From positions 42,982,042 to 43,046,041 of the forward strand of contig CM060734.1 in assembly GCA_030704615.1 (NCBI GenBank): a stretch of 64,000 bases of DNA. The letters run 5' to 3'. Origin of the DNA: Takakia lepidozioides. Its lineage: Eukaryota > Streptophyta > Takakiopsida > Takakiales > Takakiaceae. Position numbers and translations under genes: made by a program. Under the pieces are notes generated by a model. The model worked only from the letters and a program-made list of their open reading frames with translations. It ran no database searches and had not been told where the DNA came from. This document shows positions 33,130 to 43,545 of the stretch, piece after piece; positions within the stretch are counted from its first letter, which is position 1; every line of letters starts with the position of its first letter.

Positions 33130-33789
33130 CTACACATCCAAAACCCCCGGCATACAGCCATACCCCTGAATGTCATCCGTTTGCTTCAGATTCCTCATCT
33201 TGTCCCGGGCGAGCCAGGACGCGTTGAGGGGCACAAACTGTCTCTTCATCAGTTCCTTGAACCCACTCCAGTTCAAGGTTTCCGGGTTTGGACCTCGGTC
33301 GTGAAGGCGTTTTTGCCACCATTGTTGAGCATAGCCCCTCAAATAGGTGGGAGCCACTTCCACCCGATCCTCGTCACTGAACTTGGCCGCCCGGAAGTAC
33401 TGCTCTAGCTCCAAGAGCCAGGTGTTGAGTGCCTTCCGATTTTGGACGCCCTCGAAGGTGTCGGGTTCCTTAGGCTTCACCTTAAACTTTGCCTTAGTGG
33501 AAGTGGCATTAGCCGCCTTCAACACGTCTTTTAATGTTTTGCCAAACTGCGCCAATAACCCTTCCCAAAAGGCTGCTGGCATGGGAGACATCTGTTGGTC
33601 TGTCGGAGCTCTCTGGAATTCCTTGGGCTCTGACTCCTCAGATTCTTCCCGTTCTTGAGCGGCCTCGCTCTCAAAAGCATGCATCGCTTCCTCAAATGGT
33701 CGCTTCGGTGACATGTTGACCCCATAGGGCTCACCAGGATCATCATCTTTCGGGCCGTTCTGCTTTCGCTTTGGCTTGCCTGACCCCAT
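33130..33789 (-). pseudogene. Chromovirus gag
   Basis: Starts at the ATG for MGSGKPKRK (33787-33789), about 45 bp inside the primer site. It has a charged N-terminus, then the capsid-like retrotransposon gag domain (DTFEGVQNRKALNTWLLELE, YLRGYAQQWWQKRL, FKELMKRQFVP). A shift after DDIQGYG ends it early; the frame resumes at 33003. Confidence 0.88.
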
Positions 33790-33828
33790 GATGAGGCCGA
33801 TCCCAATGACGATCACGTACTGAACTCT

Positions 33829-33842
33829 AAGCTCTGATACCA
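33829..33842 (-). promoter_or_regulatory. Chromovirus primer binding site (initiator tRNA-Met type)
   Basis: Minus strand TTGGTATCAGAGCT begins one base after the 5' LTR. TGGTATCAGAGC is complementary to the 3' end of plant initiator tRNA-Met. Confidence 0.92.
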
Positions 33843-33843
33843 A

Positions 33844-34561
33844 GTGTCGCGCACCTTACCTCGGTAAGTTCCCCTTCAAGTCATAGTTACTGGCTTTGAT
33901 GCGCGCGCCTAACTCCCAACCTGGCCGCCAGGCCAACTTGGAGCTTCGGCTGCTCACTAGGACATAACAGTCCCCCTTTACTCTCCCTCCAGACCCTCCG
34001 CCAATTTAGGCCTAGTGGAAATTCCCTTTGGTAGATGGCAGTCCGGAAATAGCTCCCCACTCCTTGGTCGCTTTCCGGCTCGCTCGCTTACTCACTAGTT
34101 TTTGGACACCAACGGGCTTGCACTGTTCTCGGGGTTACTACTCCCTATATATACTTCCGGGGGGGTTTCACAAACAACCATGTCATTTTATGGCGAACCA
34201 CCACGAAGACCCTCGATTCCCGGTGATGAGTCGCGGTGAGTCTTGGCCCACCCACCACGGCCCCATTGGACCGTGGTGAGTCCCAAGACTCCCCAAGACT
34301 CCCACCACCAGGTCTCCGCCCCATGGTGAGTCCTATGCCAACCCCACTAAGTCCCACTAAGCTACCACCACCCCCTTGTGGAGCCACCCCCACCGCAACC
34401 CGGTGTGCGGGGCTCCACCTAGTGAGCGCCTCCGCCTCCTTGAGTGCCTTGGGCACTCAAGGGTGCTTCAGCCCCCCGTACCTATTGCTACCACCGCCCC
34501 CACCACAGGGGCAGCCCCTCTGCGTCCCGACCCCTTGCCCTCAAGGCAAAGGGCCGTGACA
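33844..34561 (-). repeat. Chromovirus 5' LTR
   Basis: 718 bp, TGTCGCGCACC...GCCGTGACA on plus. It lacks about 11 bp present in the partner LTR near the TATATA region. Confidence 0.93.
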
Positions 34562-34987
34562 CCCTTCCTTTTCTGATCACTTTTGCCCCTCTCGTAGTGC
34601 GGTTCCTAGGCATCCTGTAGTCATTTCAGACTTCGTTGCTAGGTGCAAAGGTGATTATTTGGGGGAGAGGGAGGTTTTGTCGGTTTTTTATTGGTCGGTC
34701 CCACACCCTTGTTCACGGTTCAATCATCGTATCACCATTTTGCCGTTTTTGGATCTCCGGGGGCCTGTTTTTTTTGCAAAAACTACAAAGACACCATCCA
34801 CACGCGTCCATTGCCATTTTCTGAGTTTTTGTTCCATGTAGTGGGCAAAGGTTTATACAATGTCGGGGGTTGTGAATCCAAGTTCTGGGGCAGGGTCGTC
34901 TGGGGGTCGGAGGAAGAGAAAACGTGCCCACGAGCGGGATAGCCAGGTCAACAAGCCAGATTACCCGGGACCGGATGCCTTGGATAT
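34562..34987. other. Island between chromovirus and LTR L5, with a truncated ORF start
   Basis: 426 bp that match no other part of the window. An ATG at about 34860 opens a plus-strand frame with a Ser/Gly-rich N-terminus and a basic cluster (GGRRKRKRAHERD), then PDYPGPDALDI, at which point LTR L5 cuts in. It could be the first exon of a gene disrupted by the retroelement, possibly a transposon gene lying between the two GCGACCGCC arrays. No family recognised. Confidence 0.4.
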
Positions 34988-35803
34988 TGTTAGAGGGCTG
35001 CTTGGGACTTAGACGCTTTTACGGGTTCTGTGGGGTACCCTTAATTTTTGCGCAGACTGAGACCAACATGAGCCTTAGGGGTGCCAGCAGCAGGCTTTAG
35101 GGGGGTTACACAGCCCGACACAGCTTTACACAGCCCGTCACAGCCAGTCACAACCGACACAGCCCGACACAGTACATGGGGAACAGTTATCATTGACAGG
35201 GAACGACTGTGAGGGAACGACATCTGCAGAAGGAACGTGTTACTACAGGGATGATGGTTAATTAGTTAGGTGGTTAGAACAGCTTGCGGGCAGATAAGGG
35301 GAGCGGCAACGGAAAGAGGGGGACACTTCACGGGGAGCGCTTATGGGTCAGAGGAAGAGGGGATCAGGCGGAGAGCAAGAAGGAGAGCACAAGGAAGGAG
35401 AAAAGATGAAGAGTAGATGCTTATTACATGCAGAGCTGTAGTGATACTGTAGGGCGGATACGAGTCACCTTGACATTGGCCTAGTACTTGATAAATCATA
35501 ATCTGATACTTATTCGATACAAGCACACTCTGTAGAGAGACATGAGTGAAGCTGTGAAATGAATGCATGATTAACTGGAATTAAGTAGATACTGAAGCAA
35601 TCTGATGCTTCAGTATCAGATAAGGTAAATTGATAACATGAAGGCAAGAAGGAATACAAATGGGAAGCACAACCATGATTCACTAGCTGCAGGTCATGAC
35701 TGATTGTACTGAGCGGGCTGAGTGCTTGGAAATATCCAACTCTTCTATCTTGGAGTTTCCACCTCGGATAGCGAAGGGATGGGTGAGTAAAAGCCGCTCG
35801 ACA
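34988..35803 (+). repeat. LTR L5 (5' LTR of copy V)
   Basis: TGTTAGAGGGCTGCTTGGG to CCGCTCGACA, 816 bp. It is the shortest of the set because its CACAG minisatellite is only about 67 bp (35106-35172). It is followed directly by the primer site TTTGGCGACCATACTGGGGA at 35804-35823. Confidence 0.9.
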
Positions 35804-36439
35804 TTTGGCGACCATACTGGGGAACTGGGTCATGAACAACCAGATGTGACAGGCATCTGGTGGGATCATGGTGGTTGAAGAATTAAATTTTTTGATGTGA
35901 ATCAAATTCCCTGTAAAACTGAGAAGGAAAGATTGTCCAAACAATTCTTTCAGAGGTTCTTGGAATTGCCAGACGGTTGTAAAGAAAACATTCTTAAGAA
36001 AGTGCATGATGTTGACCCTGAGTGCGGTCTGGAGAAAGGAGTGATAAAGATTTATCAGGTGGCCTGTAGAGGAAGAGCACGTTGGTTACCAACACTGGAT
36101 AGCATTGCTATCCATTAAACGAGTAGAGTTTGAAGGCTTGGAGGAAAGGAAGGTGAATGTTTATACTCATATGCATGAAGAGCTTGTATTGATAAAGAAT
36201 TGGATTCCAAAAGATATTCTGTGGATCAAACTCACACCAAGAACAGCTTTCCAGACTTGTTTGCCATATGGTTATATGGTAACGGAGACTTCTAGTATAG
36301 CCAAGGGTGCATTGAAGCTTGAAAGAAACCCAGGCATATACGAGAGATACTACAGAAGAGAGTTTTGGTTATTGCCACATTAAAGAAATGAAAGACATGG
36401 GACATGAGTGATGAAAGAGAATGGAAGCTTACTCCTTAT
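35804..36439 (+). pseudogene. ORF1 of copy V, broken
   Basis: Same leader ORF as 42828-43523 in copy W but with a stop after WWDHGG and shifts near 36090. Ends at the same place (RREFWLLPH). Right after it the sequence jumps to the protease-RT region, so gag has been deleted in this copy. Confidence 0.75.
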
Positions 36440-38347
36440 TGTTGGGACGTCCGTGGCTGAAACAGGCCAGGGATATTCCATGACTGGAATTCCCAGTTAC
36501 TAACTGTGCATGATGGGATGCACAAGATACAAATTACCACTAAGAAATCTAGTAGATTACCTGCTACGAGAAGACCTCGAGGGGTCAGGGAGTATGACTG
36601 GAGGGGAGGACTTGATGAGGAGCAGGAAGCTACGCTGTTCGCTGCACACCCAGAGTGGGAGCAGGTTGCAGAGATGCACCTGGAAGGCCTAAGTTGTTTA
36701 AAAGGTATCTGTTGTGGTGTAGTGACAGCAACACCAATTGAAGGTGAAACAAGCAGTTACCCACCACATTTCTATGAAGAAAGAGAAGGAGAAATGGAAA
36801 TCCTAGAGGAACCAACCACTGTGAGTTTACAGGATGAAGTGGTGACTGGTTGGACAATCACAGCTGATGAGCAGGTGAGAGAAGTGAATGTGGGAACTTA
36901 AGAGGAACCGAGGATGGTGAAGGTAGGGGCTGATTTGGAGCCAGAATTCTTTGAGGAAGCTAAAAGTTTGTTCATCAAATACAGAGATGTATTTGCTTGG
37001 AGCTACAAGGATCTAAAAGGGATACCACCTGAGATCTGTCAGCATAAAATTGAACTGGAACCAGGGTCAGTACCAATCAAACAGGCAAGGTACAGAATGA
37101 ATCCCAACTATGCACAGAAGGTTGGAGAAGAGATCAAGAAGTTGGCTGAGGCTAAGTTTATATACCCAATAGAGTATACAACTTGGTTGTCACCCATTGT
37201 AATAGTTCCCAAGAAGAATGGTAAACTGAGAGTTTGTGTGAACTATAAGAGGTTGAATGCTTGCACGAAGAAAGATCCTTTTCCTTTGCCATTCACAGAA
37301 GCGGTATTGGACACTGTGGCAGGCCATGAGATGTACTCATTCATGGATGGCTTTAGTGGTTATAATCAAGTGCAAGTGGCAGAAGAAGACCAGGGAAAGA
37401 CAACTTTCATCACCGACTGGGGTGCTTATGCATACAAAGTCATGCCTTTTGGACTTTGTAATGCACCAGCAACCTTTCAGAGAGTGATAAGTGAATCTTT
37501 TCATGAGTATCTGGATGATTTCATGCAGGTGTTCTTGGATGATTTCAGTGTGTACAGCTCTAAGAATGAGCACTTGCATAAATTGGAGTTATGTCTGGCC
37601 AGATGCAGGATGAGAGGTCTGGGCATGAATCCAGAGAAGTGTACTTTCTGTGTGAAGTCAGGGGTGCTTCTGGGACACATTGTGTATAAGAGGGGACTTC
37701 TTGTGGATCCCAGGAAGACAGAGGCCATTAAAGCCTCTCCACCACCAGTAAATGTTAAGAGTCTAAGGAGATTCCTTGGACAAACCGGTTATTACAGAAG
37801 ATTTGTCAAAAGGTATGCACAGATAGCAGCACCATTGAGCAAGCTTCTGAAGAAAGATACAGTGTTTGCATGGACAGCTGAATGTCAATAGGCTTTTGAG
37901 GAACTTACATTATCAGTAACAACTACACCTGTGCTGATTAACCCTCACTGGCATGTAGTATTTCATGTTCATTGTGATGCCTCAGGAGAAGCGTTGGGAG
38001 CGGTGTTAGCCCAAAATGTTACAGGAAATATAGATTCACCTGTGTACTATGCTAGCAGGTTGATGAACAGCGCTGAAAGGAACTATAGCACAACTGAAAG
38101 AGAAGCACTGGCAGTGATTTATGCAGTCAAGAAATTCAGGCATTACCTATTGGGAAGAAAGTTTATGTTTTATGTGGATCACCAGGCTCTGATATATCTG
38201 GTGAACAAACCTTTGATAAGTGGAAGGATAGCGACGTGGTTAAAAATCTTGCACGAGTTTGAGTTCGAGGTTGTTTACAAGCCTGGCCGTTTGCATCTTG
38301 TGGCAGATCATTTGTCACGCCTAACAACGGGAGAGCCCGCACAGGAG
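36440..38347 (+). pseudogene. pol of copy V (protease end, RT, RNase H), cut by LTR L6
   Basis: One frame from 36506 with nonsense codons at 36899-36901 and 37889-37891 (ECQ then stop, where copy Y has ECQQ). It contains a linker region, then RT (KKNGKLRVCVNYKRLN, MDGFSGYNQV, PFGLCNAPATFQR, VFLDDFSVYSS) and RNase H (DASGEALGAVLAQ, TEREALAVIYAVKKF, FYVDHQALIYLV), ending at DHLSRLTTGEPAQE where L6 interrupts. Very close to copy Y. No integrase is present in the window for this copy. Confidence 0.88.
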
Positions 38348-39355
38348 TGTCGCGCGGCTTTTACTCACCCATCCCTTCGCTATCCGAGGCGGAAACTCCA
38401 AGATAGAAGAGTTGGAAATCTCTAAGTACTCAGCCCGCTCAGAACAATCAGTCATGACCTACAGCTAGTGTATCATGGGGGTGTTTCCTATTTGTTTTCC
38501 TTCCCGCATTCATGTTAGCTAGTTACCTTACTGTTGGTAATTAAGTATCAGTTTGCTTCATCAATCTATCGGATTCCATCAACTCATCCATTCATTCCAC
38601 AGCTTCACTCAGATCTCTCTACACAGTGTGAGTATGAAGTGTATATCAGATTAATATCTATCAAGTATCAGGCTGAAGCCCTGGAGTCTCTAATCTGCTT
38701 CCATTAAGCATCACAGATCATCCTCCTCCTACTCCGTGCTTTCTCTCTTTCTGCTCAGAGATACGCTCTCTGCCTCATTTCCCCCAGTGATGTCCGAAGT
38801 CCCCTCCCGAAGTCATCTCAAGAATCGATCCACTCCTTTCCGCCGTGTTTCCCCCAAGAAGTCCCCAAGAATCCCCCCGCTCCTCGCTTTATCTTCTTAC
38901 CCGTTGTTCTAACCGTTTCCCTCACTAACCGTCCCGTGAACTAACATGTTCCATTCGCAGATGTTGTTCCCCACAGTCGTTCCCTGTCCTGCTATCCGTT
39001 CCCTATGGTCGTGACAGCTGTGTCAAGCTGTGACTGACTGTGTGGCTGTGACGGGCTGTGACTGGCTGTGCGACTGTGTTGGGCTGTGACGGGCTGTGAC
39101 TGGCTGTGTCGGGCTGTGTTGGCTGTGTCGGCTGTGACGGGCTGTGTCGGGCTGTGTTGGCTGTGACGAGCTGTGTTGGCTGTGATGGGCTGTGTTGGCT
39201 GTGACAGGCTGTGTCGGACTGTGACGAGCTGTGTAACCCCCGCCTAAAGTGCGCTGCTGTCACCCCTAAGGCTCCTGTTGGTCTCAGTCTGTGCAAAATT
39301 AAGGGTACCCCTCAGATCCCGTAAAAGTGTCTAAGTCCCTGGCAGTCCTCTAACA
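38348..39355 (-). repeat. LTR L6 (3' LTR of copy Z)
   Basis: Inverse orientation: plus reads TGTCGCGCGGC...CTCTAACA, 1008 bp, with the minisatellite as TGTGNCGGGC units at 39011-39232. The purine tract lies at 39356-39375 (minus GAGAGGGGAAGGGGTAA). Flank on the V side is AGGAG. Confidence 0.9.
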
Positions 39356-39389
39356 TTACCCCTTCCCCTCTCAAAAAAGCCGTGTCCTC

Positions 39390-41840
39390 ACGGTTTACTG
39401 TTTGCGATTAGTAAACCTTTGTGAGTGAGCACCTTTCTGACTTGAGAGTCTCGTGAAGGACTCTGTGTGCGAGCCCGAGGTCTGTCACTGGTCGACGGAG
39501 ATGATTGAACACTACCTGGATATGTGAGGCCCTCTGGAGGCTGATATTGAGGTAAATCTTTCAGGCATAGGAGACCTCCGTCGCTTCTTTTCTGCCATCT
39601 GTATTGCATAGTCTTCTCCCATGTCAAAAGAGTCCGCTTAAGAACGAGTTGTATCAGAATCCTCATCGCCTCTCAGGTGTTTTAACTGCAAAACTTTTTG
39701 TGGAATCCTCTGAGGCATACAATGTTGTCCTACCATGTCTGGAAGTTTAAACTGCAATACTTGCTGTAAACGCTGAATGGCAAAATTGGTGAAGACCCTG
39801 GGCTCCTTGTCTGTCCAGGTGAGTGGGGTACCAATGACTTGTGAATTGTGCAAGTATTTCCATGCCTGATGTCCCTTAAAGAAAATATCGTCAGGGCCGA
39901 ATTTTTGTGTTGACAAATTGTTCCAGGCCGCATGAAACCATGAACGAATTTGAGAATCCTTTTGCATCATAAATTTTGCCTCATATAGGTACATATGAGG
40001 TGGCACTGAAGGTAAGACCCAATGATCCCCACTGGAATAACTCAGAAAGCGCGATTGCATCTTTTGCTGCTCAATGTGATAACGTACCAAAAAACAAGCA
40101 GCGTAGTATAACGCGCAGCCCATAACAATACTTGCTACCTCCTTGGTCTTGGTATAAATGAATCCATGTACAATTTGGAAGGCAATTAATTCCTTCAACA
40201 TTGTACCTGCCTCATGCCAGTATTGTGCAAAGTGATGATCCTCAATTGGTCGATTGTTCGGAAGAACTTTAGTCCTAGTTGCCACTGGCAGCCAAATGCG
40301 CATGATTTGGTAGTAATGTGCCAATGACTGCGGAGGACTAAATTCTTTCCAAGCCAAATCCAACATGATGGGTATTTGGTTGAAGTGCATAATCATAGCC
40401 CTACTGTACTCCCTTGCAGCTGGAGTTTTAGGTGGGTTAAAAGCAGCATTCCCCCATACATCAGGCTGTGGTGGCTGTGGTGTGGTTGTAGTAACAAGAG
40501 GGTCAGCTACTGGCACAGTGACTTGTTGTGGTGTTGGTGGCACTGGCTCTTGTATCATTGGCATCTCCTGCACCTCCTGTGAAGAAGACTGAAAAGCCAA
40601 AGTTCTGGCTTGTAAATAAGAAGCCATTAGCTGTTCCTCAGGTATATAGACTCTTTTGTCGATATTTGAAGTGAGGTCCTCCACTTGAGTCTGCAGTCCG
40701 TCTACATCCTCCTGTAACTCCGCTATCCTACTATAGACATTGTCTATAGTAGTTGTGGCAATGTTCTGCACTTGCAGTCTGAGCTCATTCATCTCGCTTT
40801 GGGTGAGCTTTCGTGGTGCTTTGCCCTCCACTAGCCCTTGTGCTAACCAGACCTGCATAAGGTGGTTATCCACCAAGTTGCTTGTGGTTTCTCTGAGAGT
40901 GTGCTTGTCTCTTAGTTTGTACACATCTAACTGCTGTTGTAAAGCCTCCATGCGCTTCGCATGAGGTTCAACCAAATTCGCATAGGCAGCAAGTAGATTA
41001 TTGGCTTCCTTCCAAGCCTTGTTAGTGACCGAGATTTCATTTCTATTGGCCATGATCGTTTGTTGCAACTCCAGGATGTCCCTCTCTTGATCAGCTTCAA
41101 TCTGCTTGTATTGCTTGAAAGTATCCTCATTGCGACAGATTGTATTCTTCATATCGACAATGAGTTTCATTTGCTCAACATTCTCTGCTTCTGTCTTCGT
41201 ACATCTTTCCGCTTAACTGTTTATTTCTTTTGTAGATTGGTCAAGCATAGTTATGAATGTAGCACATTGTATGGTCATCTTGTCATGCACTGTCTGCAAC
41301 TCCGTATGTAGTGCATTCACTTCTTGCAACTTGCTTTCATGCTTCACCTGCATTTGGTATAGCTGTTGCTTATGTGCTTCGTGCAACTGGTCTTGCGCGA
41401 GGTCTGCCTCAATCAATTGTTCCTTGGCCAATTGCAAAGCCACTTCTGTATTCTCCAAGTCTTGCTGCATCTTGAGAGTGACCTCTTCATCAACCTTGTT
41501 TGCACACTCAGTGGCTAGTCGAGCCTCAAACTCCTTCCTGAGTCCCTCTCTCAAGGCTGTCAATTGGGTAGTTGGAACATGGGATTTGACATAAGTCCCC
41601 AACAAATTAAGTGTCCTACCTATGGAACTCATAAGCATTGCCTGTTGAGGGTCATCATGGTGAGGTTGCTGCTGTTCTCCCTGATCCTCAACAGTGTGAT
41701 GTCTCACGAACCACTCAGGCCATTGTCCCACCAGATTTTCTTCCTGAACCACTTCATCCATCACCGGTGCTGCAGTGTCTTGACATTCTACCTGTGGTAC
41801 CTCCGGCACAGGTGTGTGTATTATATGCACCGTAGGGTTT
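39390..41840 (-). pseudogene. 3' ORF of copy Z, nearly intact
   Basis: One minus frame from 41830 to 39638 with a single nonsense codon at 41213-41215 (INS then stop, where copy Y reads INSQAEKC), followed by a shift near 39640 before the basic tail. It shows acidic P/Q sequence, a coiled coil of about 250 residues (AALQLAKEQLIEA-like heptads, LQQQLDVYKLRDK), the P/T linker and the C-terminal globular domain with HHFAQYWHEAGTMLKEL and WVLPSVPPHMYLYE. Such a long surviving frame across copies implies past selection. The N-terminal part is cut by LTR L7. Confidence 0.8.
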
Positions 41841-42935
41841 TGTTAGAGGACTGTCTGGGACTTAGACACTTATACGGTATCTGTAGGGTACCCTTAATTT
41901 TTGCACAGACTGAGACCAACAGGAGCCTTAGGGGTGACAACAGCGCACTGTAGAGGGGGGTTACACAGTCCGTCACAGTCCAACACAGCCCGTCACAGCC
42001 AACACAGTCCGTCACAGTCCAACACAGCCCGTCACAGCCAACACAGCCCGTCACAGTCATCACAGCCGACACAGCCACACAGCCAGTCACAGCCGACACA
42101 GCCAGACACAGTCAGCACAGCTCGTCACAGCCCAACACAGCCATCACAGCCAACACAGCCCGTCACAGCCAACACAGCCACACAGCCAGTCACAGCCCGA
42201 CACAGCCAAACACAGTCGCACAGCCAGTCACAGCCCGTCACAGTTTCACACAGCCAGTCACAGCTTGACACAGCTGTCACGACCATAGGGAACGGAGAGC
42301 AGGACAGGGAACGACTGTGGGGAACAATACCTGCAAATGGAACATGTTAGTTCACGGACGACGGTTAGTGAGGGAAACGGTTAGAGCCACGGGTAGGAAG
42401 ATAAAGGGAGAAGCAAGGACTGAGAAGGGGATTCTTGGAAGCACTTGAAAGGGGAGGACTTCTTGGTCATGCATGAGAGGGGATCGGGCGGAGAGCAGGA
42501 ACGGAAGCAAGCATGGAGAGCACGGTGAAGAAGGAGAGATGATTAGTAGATGCTTGTTATATGCAAAGCTGTAGTGATATTGTAGAGCAGATTAGAGACA
42601 CAATGGCTTCGGCCTGATACCTGATAAATCATAATCTGATACTTATACGATACAATCACACTGTGTAGAGAGATCTGAGTGAAGCTGTGGAATGAATGGA
42701 TGAGTTGATAGAATCCGATAGATTGATGAAGCAAACTGATACTTAATTATCAATGGTAAGGTAGCTAACATGAATGCGGAAAGGGAAACAAATAGGAAAC
42801 ACCCCCATGATACACTAGCTGTAGGTCATGACTGATTGTTCTGCGCGGGCTGTGTACTTAGAGATTTCCAACTCTTCTATCTTGGAGTTTCCGCCTCGGA
42901 TAGCGAAGGGATGGGTGAGTAAAACCCGCGCGACA
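41841..42935 (+). repeat. LTR L7 (5' LTR of copy W, inserted in Z)
   Basis: TGTTAGAGGACTGTCTGGG to CCGCGCGACA, 1095 bp, CACAG minisatellite at 41962-42280. Primer site TTTGGCGACCATACTGGGGA at 42936-42955. Confidence 0.9.
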
Positions 42936-43523
42936 TTTGGCGACCATACTGGGGAACTGAGTCATGAACAACCAGATGTGACAGGCATCTGGTGGGATCA
43001 TGGTGGTTGGACCATTAAAGAATTTGAAGTGAATCAAATTCCCTGTGGAACGAAGGAAGAAAGATTGTCCAAACAATTCTTTCAAAGGTTCTTGGAATTG
43101 CCAGACGGTTGTAAAGAAAATATTCTTAAGCGAGTGCATGATGCTAATCCGGAATGGGGTCTGGAGAAAGGAGTGGTAAAGATTTATCAGGTAGCCTGTA
43201 GAGGAAGAGCACGGTGGTTACCAACATTGGTTTATGTGATAGCCTTACTATCCATTAAGCGAGTAGAGTTTGAAGGCTGGGAGGAAAGAAAAGTGAATGT
43301 TTATACTCATATGCATGAAGAGCTTGTACTGGTAAAGAATTGGATTCCAAAGGATATTTTGTGGATCAAACTCACACCAAAAACAGCTTTCCAGACTTGT
43401 TTGCCATATGGTTATATGGTAACGGAGACTTCAAGTATAGCCAAGGGTGCATTGAAGCTTGAAAGAAACCCAGGCATATACGAGAGATATTACAGAAGAG
43501 AGTTTTGGTTATTGCCACATTAA
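42828..43523 (+). CDS. Leader ORF1 of the Tat/Ogre-like element (copy W, intact)
   Basis: Intact 231-residue frame that starts at an ATG inside the LTR (108 bp before its end), reads through the primer site and stops 22 bp before gag. Other copies keep the same ATG and frame (15212 and 35696). The protein is rich in aromatic and charged residues (GIWWDHGGWTIKEFEVNQIP, LSKQFFQRFLELPDGCKENI, VKNWIPKDILWIKLTPKTAFQ, ERYYRREFWLLPH). An extra ORF upstream of gag is a hallmark of plant Ogre elements; function unknown. If the transcript starts upstream of the ATG within the LTR, initiation in U5 is possible. Otherwise a downstream start would have to be used. Confidence 0.6.
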   Translation: MTDCSARAVYLEISNSSILEFPPRIAKGWVSKTRATFGDHTGELSHEQPDVTGIWWDHGGWTIKEFEVNQIPCGTKEERLSKQFFQRFLELPDGCKENILKRVHDANPEWGLEKGVVKIYQVACRGRARWLPTLVYVIALLSIKRVEFEGWEERKVNVYTHMHEELVLVKNWIPKDILWIKLTPKTAFQTCLPYGYMVTETSSIAKGALKLERNPGIYERYYRREFWLLPH

Positions 43524-43545
43524 AAAGAAATGAAAGACATGGGAC

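Larger units (their letters stand above)
27545..34561 (-). mobile_element. Chromovirus (Ty3 type with chromodomain), full length but inactive
   Basis: Two LTRs (27545-28273 and 33844-34561) bound an internal region of about 5.6 kb coding on minus in the order gag, zinc knuckle, protease, RT, RNase H, integrase, chromodomain. The primer site next to the right-hand (5') LTR reads TGGTATCAGAGC on minus, the usual initiator tRNA-Met site. The LTRs differ by a few substitutions and an indel near the TATATA box, so insertion is not ancient. Frameshifts and nonsense codons make this copy dead. Flanking pentamers do not match (CCCCT on the left, CACCC on the right). Confidence 0.95.
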
